Numbered from the stretch's first letter, positions 38,357-49,681 are shown. The stretch is 64,000 bases of DNA from Tyto alba (GCF_018691265.1 NW_024881278.1:9176001-9240000); one strand, 5' to 3'. Translations and numbers: made by a program. Notes: a model not told the origin generated them from the sequence alone.

Positions 38357-41300
38357 ACGCGTCTAAGGCTTGTGGGTTAAACAGCTGGTTTCAGCCAGCC
38401 CCCTCTCACATCCCAGGAGAGAAGCAACCATGCTCAGCCACCACCGTCCTGCTGATAGCTTGTTTCTTTTAATCTTGTACTTCAACTATACTCAACTGCT
38501 ACTGTCCTGCCCCATAAACTGCTTGAAACATATGTATAACCTGCTAACGTGCGAGATGAAAGGGTGAAACTCTCAGCGTAGATAGACTTGGAGGGATGGC
38601 ACAGGAACTGCGTAGAAAAAGTAGAGCCCTAGACTAAAACCCAAAGCAAGGAAAACTCCTGTTAGTTCTTTCTGGTCTGCCTGGATTGCCTTAGATGGGT
38701 CTTCAACGGCAGTTCTGTGTGTGAGATGCAACAGCAGCAAGACTTGGGGATTCTGCTGTACAGGTGCCCTGAGCTGGTCTCTGCATGGAAGGGATTGCCC
38801 AGCGCCGATCTCATGGTGTCCCTGACCCTGCAGGTGTTTGGGCTAGAGGCTCCAGGGCAGCCAGCGAGTGCCGGTGCCCAGCCTCGCGTCGATCTGCTGA
38901 CCTGTCGCAGGATGCTGCCCTCCAGCTGGAGATCACTGCGCCCGCCAGCCCGGATTCTGGCAGGCTAACGTCCACCTAAAGATGCTGCTCTGCACTAATC
39001 CGAAATATTTTCCCCCCGAGTTGAAAGCTCTTTGTGAGCACAGTCTGCCAGTCCAAACAGAAGAAAATCTCTGTTTGGTCTGAAGAGCAGAACTTGGCAT
39101 GGTTTGCAGGGGAAAATGCCAAGTACGCGAGGCTGTTTGCTCTCCTTGAAACAGTCACGACTGTTCCTCAGCTCCACTAAGGCACATCTGGCTGTCATCT
39201 CTGCACATCTGTATACTGTGATTTACACGGTTTTCTCCCGATGCTTTATGTGGTTTTACGCTGTGATGGGGCCCTGGAAAGAACAAAAGCACATCTTTCT
39301 GCCCCTCTGAGAGCCAGCTCTCTGGGAACTTTCCTAGGGTCCTAGCAAAGCTAACGGGACCTCCCCCGGAGCCTGCAGCAGAGCATTTCCATGGCTGTCC
39401 CAGGAGAACGGACTACATGGCAGTAGAGATGCAAGTAGTGACTTTTGGAGAATCCACGTGCATCACTAAAGCATTGCAGGATGCATCTGGGAAAGGAAGA
39501 CTTCCTGTAGCACCTCTTCTTTTTCATCCCCAAGGTGAGGTTTAATGTGCACTTCAACGCCATTGCACTAATTAAGACTTACAAGTTAGCCTTGTTAAGT
39601 TTGGTCTGTATTAAGACTGGTTCCTGGCCTGATAGGTCTGACAAGAGTTATTCAGTCATTATTTCGGGAAGGATCCCACCATGCACAGGTACCCAGACAC
39701 CCATGAGCAACTGCTAAAAGAAGCAGAAGTTTCCTGTCCTATGAAGACTGTAATTATCTAAGAGGAGATATTTGTGCATCTGCTAATTCCCTTCCTCAGC
39801 CCCGTTGATACTGAAGCCAGCTAAATTGGATTTCCTCGCTTGGATTGCAGAAGGAACTCCAAAGAACGTGGTCATTCTGCTACTTGCAAGCCCTCTTCAA
39901 TAGTCACAATGCCTCTCGTGCGTCTTTGCTGATTGGCATTCAAAAAGTGCTGAGATCATCAGATCAGGGTTTTTGTTTGTTTTTTTTTTTTAAAAGAGGT
40001 GGAATTAGGTGGTAGCTATGATCTGATGGCCTAAATGGGACCCAGTGTTAAGTTCCCACACTATTAAAATATTAGGTGATTAAGAGATGCTCCCTGAAGG
40101 GTACTGAAATGGTCAGAAGAGGAAAGAGCAAAAGGAAGAAAGTGGAAGAGGTGATATAAAGCAAGCTATATATCCAGCAGCATGTTAGTCTTGTCCTTTC
40201 TTTAACAGTTTTTTCTTTGGTTGCTTGTTTTCTTTTTTTGTTGTTTTTTTTGGTTTGGTTTGTTTTTATCTTGCTGAAGGCTCCTATAGAAGATCAATAT
40301 AAGAGCTTTTCTTGACAGAGTAACATCCACAGTGATTCCCTTCTTTCTATTTCTTCCTGCAGACAGATGAGTTCACAGCCTGCTCCACCCACACACTGGT
40401 TTATCAATGGGAGAGAAGGGGGAGTTCTCCCATCTTACGCTCTCCAGAAATGGAAAAGTTTTCCAAGCTAGTACTTACTATGCTAGGAAAAAATTTGCTA
40501 AACTGCTTTGTGATTCTGAGTGGGAAATTTGTGCCTAAGCTACATAGGCTTCCCAGATATTCCCAGTCTTTATTCCCAACATAGTGAGCTTCCACCTTGG
40601 TATTTATGAGCAGCTCTGTGGTGGGATGGCGAGGAGGCTTATGGTGGAGGGGTGAATAATGATTTTGCAATGACTCTCAGGGTCACAGTTTTGAGCAGTT
40701 AGACTTCAGAAGGACTTTTAGATGTAAAAGTATAGTCCTCTGGGAGCACTGTCACGGTGTGCTCTCGCGTCAGCAATGAGGACATTCACCTCCAGACCCC
40801 CCTCACCCCGAAGCTGGCTGATTGCTTTCACACAGTAGCAATCAAGAGCAAGCCCCGAGACAGGCACAGTCTCCTTCGTAAGCTGTGGTGACTTACTGTC
40901 CTGTTCGACAGTGCTACAGGTTTCAGAGTTGTTTACGATGGGATAAAACCTGCCCTGCCAGGGGGAAGGGAGTGTATCCTACCTGGAAAAAAACCCAACC
41001 CCAAACACTTCTGCCATAGTTACATCCTAGGACGGTTGTTAACTTACTCTATTTACTGTCTGGATGGGAACTGGCTCTGCCGACCTGGGGCCAACAGGGA
41101 CACCAGCATTTCTAAAGTTGTGTGTAGGAGCATGATCGATAAATCTTTAAGAGCAGGGTTGAAAACTGACATCCAGATTAATTCAGAATTGCAAGAAACC
41201 CTTGGAGAAGAGGTCGGGAGAGCTGAGTGCATAACAAGACACCGACCCCAGAATGAGACCCTGTGTAATGAGAACGGTTAGTAATTCATCAAAAATATTG

Positions 41301-42029
41301 AGAGCACGATGTTTTCTTTTATTTCTGTGTCTGTGTGCAGCTAGCCACAGCAACTCTTGGGTCATATTTAGACTATAGGAACAGATGTATTTCTTCTACT
41401 TTCTTGTACATCTAATCTGAAGGTGGCTCTCCAGTCAAAAAATGTTTTGCTGTCGCGGGCAGGGTGATGTGTGAGTGTGTATTGAAGTGAGGATGCTTGA
41501 TGGCTGCTGCTGTGCTCGTGTCCCAAAGCTCAGGTGTGCCTGCCAAGTGCCTGGTGCCCCTTCAGCCAGCTCGCAGGGCTTCGGTCGTGTGTGGCACAGA
41601 AGAGCCTCCCCAGGGGGAGGGCCCACTCCGGGTGGGTGCAGAGGGAGCAGAGCATCTGTCCACGTGTTGTGAGCGCTGCTGTCAGCCGTGGGGCTGCTGA
41701 GCCGGGACGGGCGAGGATCAGAAAGTGCTTGCCACGCTGCTGCCTGCAGCTTGGGTTTTTGTCATGAGGAATTTTAACTTGAAATGATGAAACATCCGAA
41801 GTATCTTTTGGAGAGTTTCTGTTCTGCCATTGCATAAATCTCTCCTGATTTAATTCAGCGTGTTCGCGCCGCAGACAGTGCTGCCCATGCTCTCACACTC
41901 TCTGCTCTCATTGATCTCAGCCAGTGCCCCTCTGCCGCCAGCTCGCCTGCTCGTGCTGCTGTCAGGGTGTTAGCGCCGGGGGCTGGGGGGGGCCAGGAAA
42001 GGTCCCAAACAGTGGGTCTGGTTTTAGGG

Positions 42030-42120
42030 GCGCAGGGTTCAAACCCAGACTCTGCCAGAGGTTCACTCTGCTTCCTCGGGTAGATGTGTCCCGTAACCCC
42101 TGCGCTCTCCCTGGGGAGTG
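42030..42120 (+). mobile_element. Possible MIR-like relic (plus strand)
   Basis: 'gggttcaaacccagactctg' followed about 40 bases later by 'gtcccgtaacccctgcgctc' resembles the MIR sequence 'ggttcaaaccctgactctgcc ... cacttaacctctctgtgcc', but the match is weak and short. Confidence 0.3.
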
Positions 42121-42269
42121 GGGCCAGTGGTGTTTCCTCACGCCCGCAGGCCCCGGTTTCAGTGCAGACAGTAGGTGTTTGCCTTGCTGCTGCGGTCATG
42201 ATTAGGATTTTAAACAGGGGAGGAGGGCTGAAAGGTTTCAGGCCAGCTCAGGTTTTTTAACCCAGGAGC

Positions 42270-42470
42270 CCAAGCTGTGAGAGGACGGAGCAGCCGTGCA
42301 AGGGCTGTCCGGTGCCCCGGCCCGCGGTGGCACAGCTCCCCGGTGGTGCGTGAACCCGGCCGACCGGCTCGCACCCGCGTCCCTGCCCGGGCCTGCACCC
42401 AGAGGCGTGGTGGGTGCAGCACCCGCGGGGTCTGCCCTCGCCTGCTCCGCCACAGGACCAGTTTGAAGGG
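42270..42470. promoter_or_regulatory. CpG-rich shore upstream of the main island
   Basis: This short block is rich in CpG (several CCGG, GCGG and CGCG steps) and lies about 0.4 kb before the main island, separated from it by an A/C-rich simple repeat. It could be an upstream promoter element or an alternative start region of the same gene. No start codon or splice donor is convincing here. Confidence 0.4.
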
Positions 42471-42530
42471 CAGGTGGAGTGGGCGGTTGCTCACACAGCA
42501 GAAAGTTCAGAACGGAGTGTGAGAAAGGAG

Positions 42531-42617
42531 AAAAAAAAAACAAACCAAACCAACAACAAAACAAACAAACAAACAAAAAACCAACAAAGAAACAACAACA
42601 AAAAAAACCCCAACCCC
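42531..42617 (+). repeat. A/C-rich simple repeat (CAAA/CAA)n
   Basis: Almost only A and C for about 85 bases, starting with A10 and then CAAA- and CAA-type units. It sits between the upstream CpG shore and the main CpG island. Confidence 0.88.
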
Positions 42618-42780
42618 ACAGTTTAAATCCTCCAGTGTATGAAACGCAAAGGAATTGCAGCCAGGGCTGCCTCCTGTGCAGAGTGGGGAGCCACTGGTGA
42701 GAGAAGTTGGGGGGCGCTGGGTCGCTTGGGCTTTTTTGGTTTTAAAGACCGTAAGAGCAGGTAAAGGTTTCACCCCGAAG

Positions 42781-42912
42781 ATGCTGCCGAGAGCCCCTGC
42801 TCAGCCCAGGAAAAGGAAGCTGAAGCGAGGGCTGCGGCGGAGGCTGCGGAAGGGCTGGGGGAGGCTGCGGTGGAAGGACGCCTGCAGGAGCGTGGGGCCG
42901 GGAGGAGGCTGA
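42781..42912 (+). other. Short Arg/Lys-rich ORF in possible 5' leader (candidate uORF)
   Basis: An ATG-to-TGA frame of 43 residues runs at the left edge of the CpG island. The peptide is very basic in its first 32 residues and has no recognised domain. If transcription of the 43.5-kb gene starts upstream of 42781, this would be an upstream ORF about 630 bases before the main ATG; otherwise it has no role. The basic composition may simply reflect GC-rich codons. Confidence 0.2.
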
Positions 42913-43109
42913 GCCCGCAGCCGCCGCGGCCCTTGCGCGCATCTCCCCCGCGTGTTCCCCGGGGGCACACAGGGCCGCTTCGCCCCTCGCTGAACCATCC
43001 GCGGCGTGGGCGCGGCGCCCCGGGGGGGAGGCCGGGCGGCTGCGGGGGCCGTGCCGCCGGGCGCACGGGAGCCACGGACCCCTCCTGCGGGTCCCGGGTG
43101 GGTTGGGGC

Positions 43110-43126
43110 GGGGGGGGGGGGGGGGG
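43110..43126 (+). repeat. G17 homopolymer in the CpG island
   Basis: A run of 17 G in the presumptive promoter. Similar runs follow in early intron 1 at 43715-43727 (13 G) and 43789-43800 (12 G). They are strong quadruplex candidates and places where base calling and length may be unreliable. Confidence 0.8.
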
Positions 43127-43406
43127 TGTCTCGGGGCGCGGCGGGGGCAGCCCAGCCGGGGGGTCCGTGTCCCCCCACACCCCGGGGGCGGGGGCAGAGG
43201 CGCGGCGGGGCAACCCGCGGCCGGGCTGCTCCCGCTCTCCGCCCCCCTCTCCGCCCAGGAAGCGGCGAAGGGGGGTGTGCGTGGGGGGGTTGGGGGCCGG
43301 GCGGGAAGTTTGGCCCCCCCCCACCCCCCCCTCACCCCCTCGGCGGCCCCATCCCTCCTCTGCCATCCCCTCCCCACCGCGGCTGGCCGCGCCCGCTGCC
43401 CGCGCA

Positions 43407-43436
<30 letters not shown>
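43407..43436 (+). repeat. (GGC)10 trinucleotide repeat in the presumptive 5' UTR
   Basis: Ten uninterrupted GGC units end about 104 bases before the start codon, followed by a GGGGGGCGGGCGGGGGG-type tract. On the sense strand this is a CGG repeat, the class found in 5' UTRs of several vertebrate genes. It can form hairpins or quadruplexes and is likely length-polymorphic. Confidence 0.85.
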
Positions 43437-43438
<2 letters not shown>

Positions 43439-43540
43439 GGGGCGGGCGGGGGGCGGCGCTGCGGAGCCCCGGCTGGGCTCGGCGCGGCGCGGAGCGGAGC
43501 GGGGCGGCGGGGAGCGGCGCGGAGGAGCGGAGCGGCCGCG

Positions 43541-43655
43541 ATGGGCGCCTCGGCGGCGGAGCGGCGGCGGCGGAGGCGGGAGCTGCTGCGGGGGCAGCTG
43601 GGCGCCCTGGCCGCCCTGGCCCTGCTGCTGGCCGGCTGCGCGGCCGGCCGCGGCG
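43541..43655 (+). CDS. First coding exon of an unidentified secreted or membrane protein gene (38 codons plus 1 nt)
   Basis: Seen: the ATG at 43541 has G at -3 and G at +4 (strong Kozak) and is the first plus-strand ATG I can find after the short ORF ending at 42912, a gap of over 600 bases. The peptide has an Arg run at residues 8-13, a hydrophobic Leu/Ala core at about residues 20-31, then small residues (A31, G32, C33, A34, A35) that would suit signal peptidase cleavage near 33-36. The frame ends at a canonical donor (CGGCG|GTGAGT, GT at 43656-43657), leaving phase 1. Read through the donor, the frame stops near 43730. Known: phase-1 introns directly after a signal peptide are typical of genes encoding extracellular modules (Ig, CUB, EGF, LDLa, FN3). 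Inference: a secreted or type I membrane protein; the long n-region also allows a signal anchor. I do not recognise the gene, and no certain second exon lies within the next 20 kb. Confidence 0.75.
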
Positions 43656-43714
43656 GTGAGTCTGCGCCGGGGGGCCGCTCGCAGGGCGCGGGGCCGCGGC
43701 GAGAAGCTGAGGGC

Positions 43715-43800
43715 GGGGGGGGGGGGGTTTAACCTGCGTGGAGGTGATCGCTCCGCGGGGCGCCGCGGAAGGGCGGGGAGAAGCCTGCGGGGGGGGGGGG
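43715..43800 (+). repeat. Two G-runs (13 and 12 G) at the 5' end of intron 1
   Basis: Two long G homopolymers lie 60 and 134 bases downstream of the splice donor on the sense strand. G-rich sequence just after a promoter donor can favour R-loops and quadruplexes. No coding potential is claimed. Confidence 0.75.
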
Positions 43801-44080
43801 CTGGGGCGAGCTAGGGGGGGGGTCCCCCGCCGCGGGGGTCCGGAGCCCTCCCCGTGCCGTGGTGATGTGCGCTGGGGGACGGGGGGCGGCGGTGGCCCCC
43901 GGGAGAGGAGAGAAGAGAAACTTTGAGGGAGCGAGATGCCGGGGGTGCCGTAGAGCGGGTCCCTCCCGTGGGTCCCTGCCGTCTCCCGTGGGAGAGGAGA
44001 GGTCCCGGCGGCCGGGATCCCCGCGGCGGTGCGCGGCCATGGGGTGCCGGCCCGAGGACGGGGCGCGATCGTGCCGCCCG

Positions 44081-44160
44081 CCGGTACCGCTCGCCGGTAC
44101 CTCCCACCCGCCCGCCGGTACCGCTCGCCGGTACCTCCCGCCCGCCCGCCGGTACCGCCG
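44081..44160 (+). repeat. 34-bp GC-rich minisatellite with clustered GGTACC sites
   Basis: CCGGTAC occurs at 44081, 44094, 44115, 44128 and 44149, giving alternating 13- and 21-bp spacing, that is a 34-bp unit present a little over twice. GGTACC (KpnI) occurs at 44083, 44096, 44117, 44130, 44151 and 44180. It lies in intron 1 within the CpG island. Confidence 0.8.
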
Positions 44161-46207
44161 CCCGCCGCCCTGGGCTCCCGGTACCTGCGGGGCAGGGGCG
44201 GCCGCGCTCCCGCTGGGGAGGGTTTTGGGACACTTTGAATGGGCTCCCGAATGCCACTGTGAGAGGAAAAGCTTTTTGGGAGAGGGACGCGCGATCCTGG
44301 GTGTCGAGCGGCCGTCCCCTGCTTCATTTTGCAACCAGCTGTACAAAGAGCGTGATAACAAGCAACTTATATTTTGCATTGCAAATATGTGAGTGTAAGC
44401 AGAATTTACGCAAGGCTTATTTTCCTTTAAGTGAAGGAGAGCGTACCCCTCCGTGACTTGAATTTGCTTTTTAAATAAACAGACGTGTCTTGAGGGTTTC
44501 GCGATGTCCAGCATGGTGCAAGGAATGCTCTGATGTTTAAGAAAGAGCACAAACATCAGCTAAGGCTTGAACACATTTTTCTTATGGAGTATAACAATGA
44601 TTGGATGGGCTTTTAAGATTTGGGACTTCAATATCCTCAAATTAATCAAATTTTCTTCTTTTTTATACATGTATTCTAAAAGTTATGCTTGTTTTTCATG
44701 AACGTGGTGATTGCTTCTGAGAAGTAAGGCCAGGAAAGACAGACGTGAGCATCGTTGTAAGTAAACAGGGGTGTATGCACATACTTAAGTATGTTTAAGT
44801 CTACCCACACACTACATGCGGATGTGTGACACTAATACCAGTCCTTCTTTTACATAAGCTCCAAAGGCTGGAGGTGGGAAGGTGCTTCCTCCGGTGTACT
44901 CTGCCTCCCGTGCCGATAGGGCCAGACCTGCGCTCTCTTCCCACTTTCTGTCGGTGGGAAACCAAGCTGTCTCTGACAGAGCAGGCTGGCTGCTCGCCCT
45001 CGCCGCATGGTAAATTGTAGATTATGTGGCAAAGGCAAATTTCAGACCGATTTTAAATGGGGCACAGGACACACTCTTCTCTCTGAAGGGTCGTGTGGAT
45101 TCCCATCCCGTGTTTTGCTCTCCTGGAATGATTTTCTGGCTGATGCGGGAGGGAGCTCTGTCCACAGAGCACAGGCGGCACAGGCTGTAAAGGTCTGTGC
45201 CGCAGGTGAATTTGTCTGCGCCTCGCTTGAATTGCCCAAGGGGATCCCCAGCCGGCGCTGCTAACTTTCGTCAGAGCTCTCACCGTTTTGCTTCAGTCCA
45301 GGAGAGTATCCCATGTTGTGATCAGAGTTAGCGTAAAATTAGTCTGAGAGATGAGAAATGGTGTTTGTGGTGATAGACGTGGTGCCATGTGCGCCTGCTG
45401 CCTCGCAGAGCCGGGAGCGACAATGAGAAGAATTGTTTCCCAGGTGGAAATTTTCCACAGCGCTCGCTGCATCCGCCGCCTCTTCATGGGACCTGAGTGT
45501 CCGGGCTCCCTTGGGAACCTCGCTTACAGCCAACATCCTGATGCTCTCTGGACTTTGTGTGGCGATTAGATAGGAGGTAGAAAGATATGTTTCAGTTTAG
45601 TGATTTAAGTCTTTTTCCCATGTAAAAATACGTGGTTTAAGATCAAACGCAAACTTCTGACTAGACTGCAGTGTTTTTATAGCAAATGACATCTCCCTTC
45701 CCTGTCCCCTGGCAGGAGGCAGCAGCGTTACCTCTGAGCTCCCAGGGTGGTTTTCATGAGCAGGGGCTTTGGCATTTGGAATACACGCAGTGTACATGGT
45801 GCGCAGCTCGCTCGCATCCTTGATTCCAGAGAGACTGGCGGAGGTGTGGAGCTGGGCAGAGGTTTCGCTGTTGGGCGGTGCAGATGCCGGAGTGATTTGC
45901 TGCTCTTGTAGGGCTTCTGCATCGAGGTATGCTCCAGCCCAGCTACCCTAGGCTTGAATCCACCTTTTTAGATGATACGTTCTTGCTTTTAATGCTGCTG
46001 CTTTTCTTAGTCAGTCCTTTTCCCCTCAGCCACCGTCTCTGGATCCAGAGGGCCACGGCTTTTCGAGTCACAGGTGACCTCTGTTTGCAGAAGGGTGCGA
46101 GGTGCCACGGCCTCATTCAGAAAGTGTATGTATTTGCATCTACCAATGAGAGATAGGCTAGAGCTCTTCCTGAAGAGGCAGATAACCTCAGCATTCTAAT
46201 TGCTGAA

Positions 46208-46410
46208 CAGTCTGTAGTGGGTGACTCTAGAGGATAGGGCACAAGATCTGGGTTTCTGTTTTGGTGGCTCCCACTGCTTTTCTGGGTGACTTAACCTCTC
46301 CATGTCTCACTTGGCTGGGTCTCTAAAACGAGGCCTCCTTTTCAAGTCACTTCGAGATCTCCTGATGCTAAACGATGTGTAATAACAAAGCGCTGTAACA
46401 TTATAATGTT
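46208..46410 (+). mobile_element. MIR-like SINE relic (plus strand)
   Basis: In order: a 'gggcacaagatctgggtttct' block, the diagnostic core 'gggtgacttaacctctccatg' followed by a 'tgtctc' block, and a tail resembling 'gatctcctgatgctaaacg' and 'aaagcgctgtaacattataa'. This is the arrangement of MIR/CORE-SINE related elements of amniotes (core 'ggcaagtcacttaacctctc'). Diverged but recognisable along about 200 bases. Confidence 0.62.
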
Positions 46411-46876
46411 TATATGAAAGTCACTCCAAAGATCTTTATATTTCACAAGACTCAGGATTTCAAAAATACAGTGCAAATTAAGGAGAAATCCAAGTTCATA
46501 AAGTTCATCTGGGCAGTGAATGTACAGATGGGATTGCCTCTGCCTCTCTTCCAGGCAGCGTGAGTCCATGGTTATGCTCTGACATCAAGGAAGTCACGCT
46601 GGTAAATAAGAGGTCTAACTGAGGTCAGAGCCAGCCCTGCAGACCCAAAGTACAGCTGCCAGCCACTGGCCTGCCATAGGCCTTTTGGTCTGCCGAAGGG
46701 GACTGGAGGTGAAGGGAAGTTACAGAAACCTCTCATTAACTTGAACAGTTCGAGTTGCTTCCAAAACTTGACCTGAGTCTGCCATCCTTGCAGAAAGAGC
46801 CAAACAAAGCATGAAGTTTTCTTTTTTTCTTTTTTTTTATTTCCTATTTTCTTCCCTGTTCTGTAGAGCCTCCCTT

Positions 46877-46900
46877 CCCCCCCCCCCCCCCCCCCCCCCC
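46877..46900 (+). repeat. C24 homopolymer
   Basis: Twenty-four consecutive C on the plus strand, preceded by T-rich sequence. On the minus strand it is a G24 quadruplex candidate. Its true length is uncertain with any sequencing method. Confidence 0.9.
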
Positions 46901-47134
46901 AATTAGTCTGACTCAAATTCTCTCTTGTAAAGAAAGGGAGGAGTGGAGAAGAGAGACTCCTTCATTATATGAGACCATCTTCCAAACTGTGATGATTCAG
47001 GTTTTTCAAGGGAGGCTTCTGAGTCAGGCCTTTTAACAGTTTGCTGTCAGGGACAGCAAAAATAGCAGGGGCATCAGTCAGTGGGATTTTTCTTTTCTTC
47101 TTTCTGTGTGCCCGTGCTTTTTGTCAGGGTGGTA

Positions 47135-47225
47135 AGGAAAACCTGGGTCTGATTCTGCAGCCCTTACTCATGGGGATGGGCACATCCAAGCGAGTGGAGT
47201 TGCCTGTGTGATTCAAGCGTGGAAG
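47135..47225 (+). repeat. Possible ancient amniote dispersed repeat
   Basis: 'gggtctgattctgcagccct' plus 'tactcatggggatgggcaca' resembles a common old amniote repeat motif ('ctgattctgcactccttactcatgtgagtagtccc'), probably DNA-transposon derived. The assignment is from memory of the motif. Confidence 0.35.
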
Positions 47226-49681
47226 ATTTGGGTTGCTTTTAAGTCTTGTTTTAACTTGACGAGAGTGAAGTATTCAGCATGGAGGAGCAGGGCCTGCCAG
47301 GTGCATTTTGACTAGCTCTGCGACTTACTCCACATCCAAAGCTCAGGCTGTTTACACAGAACTGATGGTTGCCCAGTCCTTCTTATGGGCTGTGGGGATT
47401 TGAGAGTGTCTGTGTCACGATAACACACTTACAGAAAGCCTCTAAGCGATCCTGGGTAGCATGGTGGGAGGTGGGGAGCAGAGATCCCAGCGTGTCTGCC
47501 TTCTACCTCTGTGCTGGTTGGAGGAGCTCACGAGACTGGAATGAGCCACGTAGGCTGTTTCCTCCTGACCGCTTTGTCACGGGCCCTGCCTCAAAGGGCT
47601 TTTCCCTACAGATCTCCTTACTGCTAAAATAGCGTTGAAGAACCTTGGTGTGACAGGTCCTGGTCCTCTATCTGGGAATTAAGCGAAAACTCCCTGATTT
47701 CATTTGAATGTTTTGATTTGCGCAAACCAAGAAACCCAAACCGAACTTTAGAGGTCATGCAATGAAAGCACAAAAGCAATTGTTTTCCTCACCTCTTCAG
47801 TGAAGCGTAATCCTAGCTCCAGTGAGAGTAATCCTAGCCCAGATGTAATGCTGTAATCACTGGACCCCTGGATATGGGAATTTACCCTCATAAACTAGGG
47901 AGAGGCATCAGGCCAGAGCGTGGTATGTGACCTCTTTGGCAGGGAGCTTGTTTGGCCTTGCAGGAAATGACTTGTTCATTTATTTAGTACTTGCTCAAGG
48001 TCCTACACCAACAGCCAGCAGAGAGCGAGGTCTTCTGTCGAGCAGCTAGATCTTGGGGAGCGGCCGGGATGAGGATGTGGCGGTGCTTGGAAGGAGCGTG
48101 GGGGAACGTGCAGAAAGATGTGCTTAAACTTTCACCATCTTCTTATGGTATTGACAGAGCAGGGCTTGAACACCTGGCTGTGAATTTGTTCTTGCTGCAG
48201 GGTCTCCCTGAAGAACGGCCTTAAAAGTGTCCAGGTCCACTTAATTGAAATGTTTTGGCAGTGCCAGGATGTGTGCCAGGCTGGTCAGCTTGCCAAAGTT
48301 GGGTGCCTGAGGCAAACTGCAGCACACCACCTAAAATCACAGGGTCCTGGTCCTCAGGATGGGGGATGCAGGATGCTTGGGGGTTGCAGCTTCAGCAGGG
48401 CGTGAGGGCAGAAGGTTGGTAGCCTCTCCGGCTGTTCGTAAACAGAGCGAACGCGAAGCTGCCAAACAGTGAGTAGCAGAAAAACTCACCAGTGGTAACT
48501 CCTGGAGTGCCTGGTAAGAGAAGATGGGCTCGTGGCTCCACGCCTGCTCGTGCCGATGGAACCGTTGGCACTCAGTCCTGCCCTGCCTGCTGCTCAGGGC
48601 TGCTCCCACCCTCCCTGCCTCCTTTTGCATGGGCTCTGGTGTTTCGGAAGCCCTTAGCCGAGCCTTTTCAGCAAGCTAACCCAGCAGAAAACTAGCCCAG
48701 GATAAATAAAGGAAGCTTTCTGCCAGATTAGGACACTGAAATGACTTGGTCAGGGGTCTGAACAAGCCAGGGCTGGACAGAGAGCCCTTGGATGGTGGCC
48801 ATGGTCAGAATGGCAGAGCTGATGGTAAAGTGGGCATGGTTTGTTGGTTTTCTCAAAGTCCTTTTTTAGTAGTTCCCTTCTGCTGCTAGTGGTCCTTAAT
48901 GTTGATAAGGCTGGCTGGTCATGCTGTCCATTTTTGGTCAAATGTAGTCAAAAGGAAAGGCTTAGTTTGGCCTGTCATATATTCATTTATATGACAGGTA
49001 CTCATGTCTGTAGCTTCCTGGGAGCAAGACTATGAAAAAAAAAAAAAAAATCTGTTCTAGGATGGGAGAGGGTCATTCAGGAGGTCAGCCGCCGACCCTG
49101 CGACTGGAAAAATCCCCTCACCCCTGGAACTGACCCTGCTTCTAAATGTTAGAGTGTCTCAGGGCATTTTTCTCTGTTTTGTCTCTGTTCTTCTCTCTTT
49201 AAATTGATGCCAACTCTTATGGTAGATAGAAAAATAATTTTTTTTTTTTCTTCTGGTCTCTGTGCCTTTGGAGTGGTATAAGTTACCCTTTCTAGCTTTC
49301 CTGTCTGCAAGGAAGCACAGAAAATTTAGTTTTCATAGAGTCTTCCCTAAGATAAGACTTGAAGAAAAGAGCCAGGTCTCATGAAACCTGTCACTGAAAA
49401 CTTTGGAGTTTTACTTTTTCACATGAAAACCACATGGGGTTCATGGAGCATAGAGCCTGAGGGATGCATCTTGTTACTGTCATTACTTAGAAGCCAGTGC
49501 AACTTCTTCAGGCAATTTCTGTAAAAGTGCAGGTTACTTCCGCAGGCACAGTGATCGCTTGCTGCGCTGTGGTGGCAGCTGCACCTTGCTGTCACAGGCT
49601 GGGCTTTGCCACCTCTCCTGAGCCACACGGCTCTTTACAGCTGGCAACCAGGCAGTTGAGTTGCAGTGGTGTGTTTTTGCC

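Larger units (their letters stand above)
36621..42269. other. Noncoding upstream region of the 43.5-kb gene
   Basis: Contains A20 and CAAAA tracts (36821-36955), the 38330-38356 hairpin, a T/G-rich tract at 40200-40270 and a possible MIR-like relic at 42030. No gene recognised. Confidence 0.45.
42880..44220 (+). promoter_or_regulatory. CpG-island promoter, 5' UTR and proximal intron 1 of the 43.5-kb gene
   Basis: The stretch is extremely G+C rich with dense CpG and falls off abruptly at both sides. It contains many GGGCGG/CCGCCC Sp1-type boxes, for example near 43105 and 43185, and no convincing TATA box. The exon with its start codon at 43541 lies in the middle. This is the architecture of a TATA-less vertebrate promoter with dispersed start sites. 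The exact transcription start cannot be fixed from sequence; the run without ATG from 42913 to 43540 is a suitable 5' UTR. Several frames stay open for hundreds of codons here, but that is the expected effect of few A/T bases, not coding evidence. Confidence 0.8.

Noticed and set aside
42040..42060. Possible tRNA B-box (GGTTCAAACC)
   Set aside because: No A-box at correct distance and no cloverleaf; better explained as a MIR-like core fragment.
42870..43814. Very long open frames on both strands through the CpG island (up to 331 codons)
   Set aside because: Expected from extreme GC content; products are Gly/Arg/Pro/Ala low-complexity. Only the short segment from 43541 to the donor has independent gene signals.
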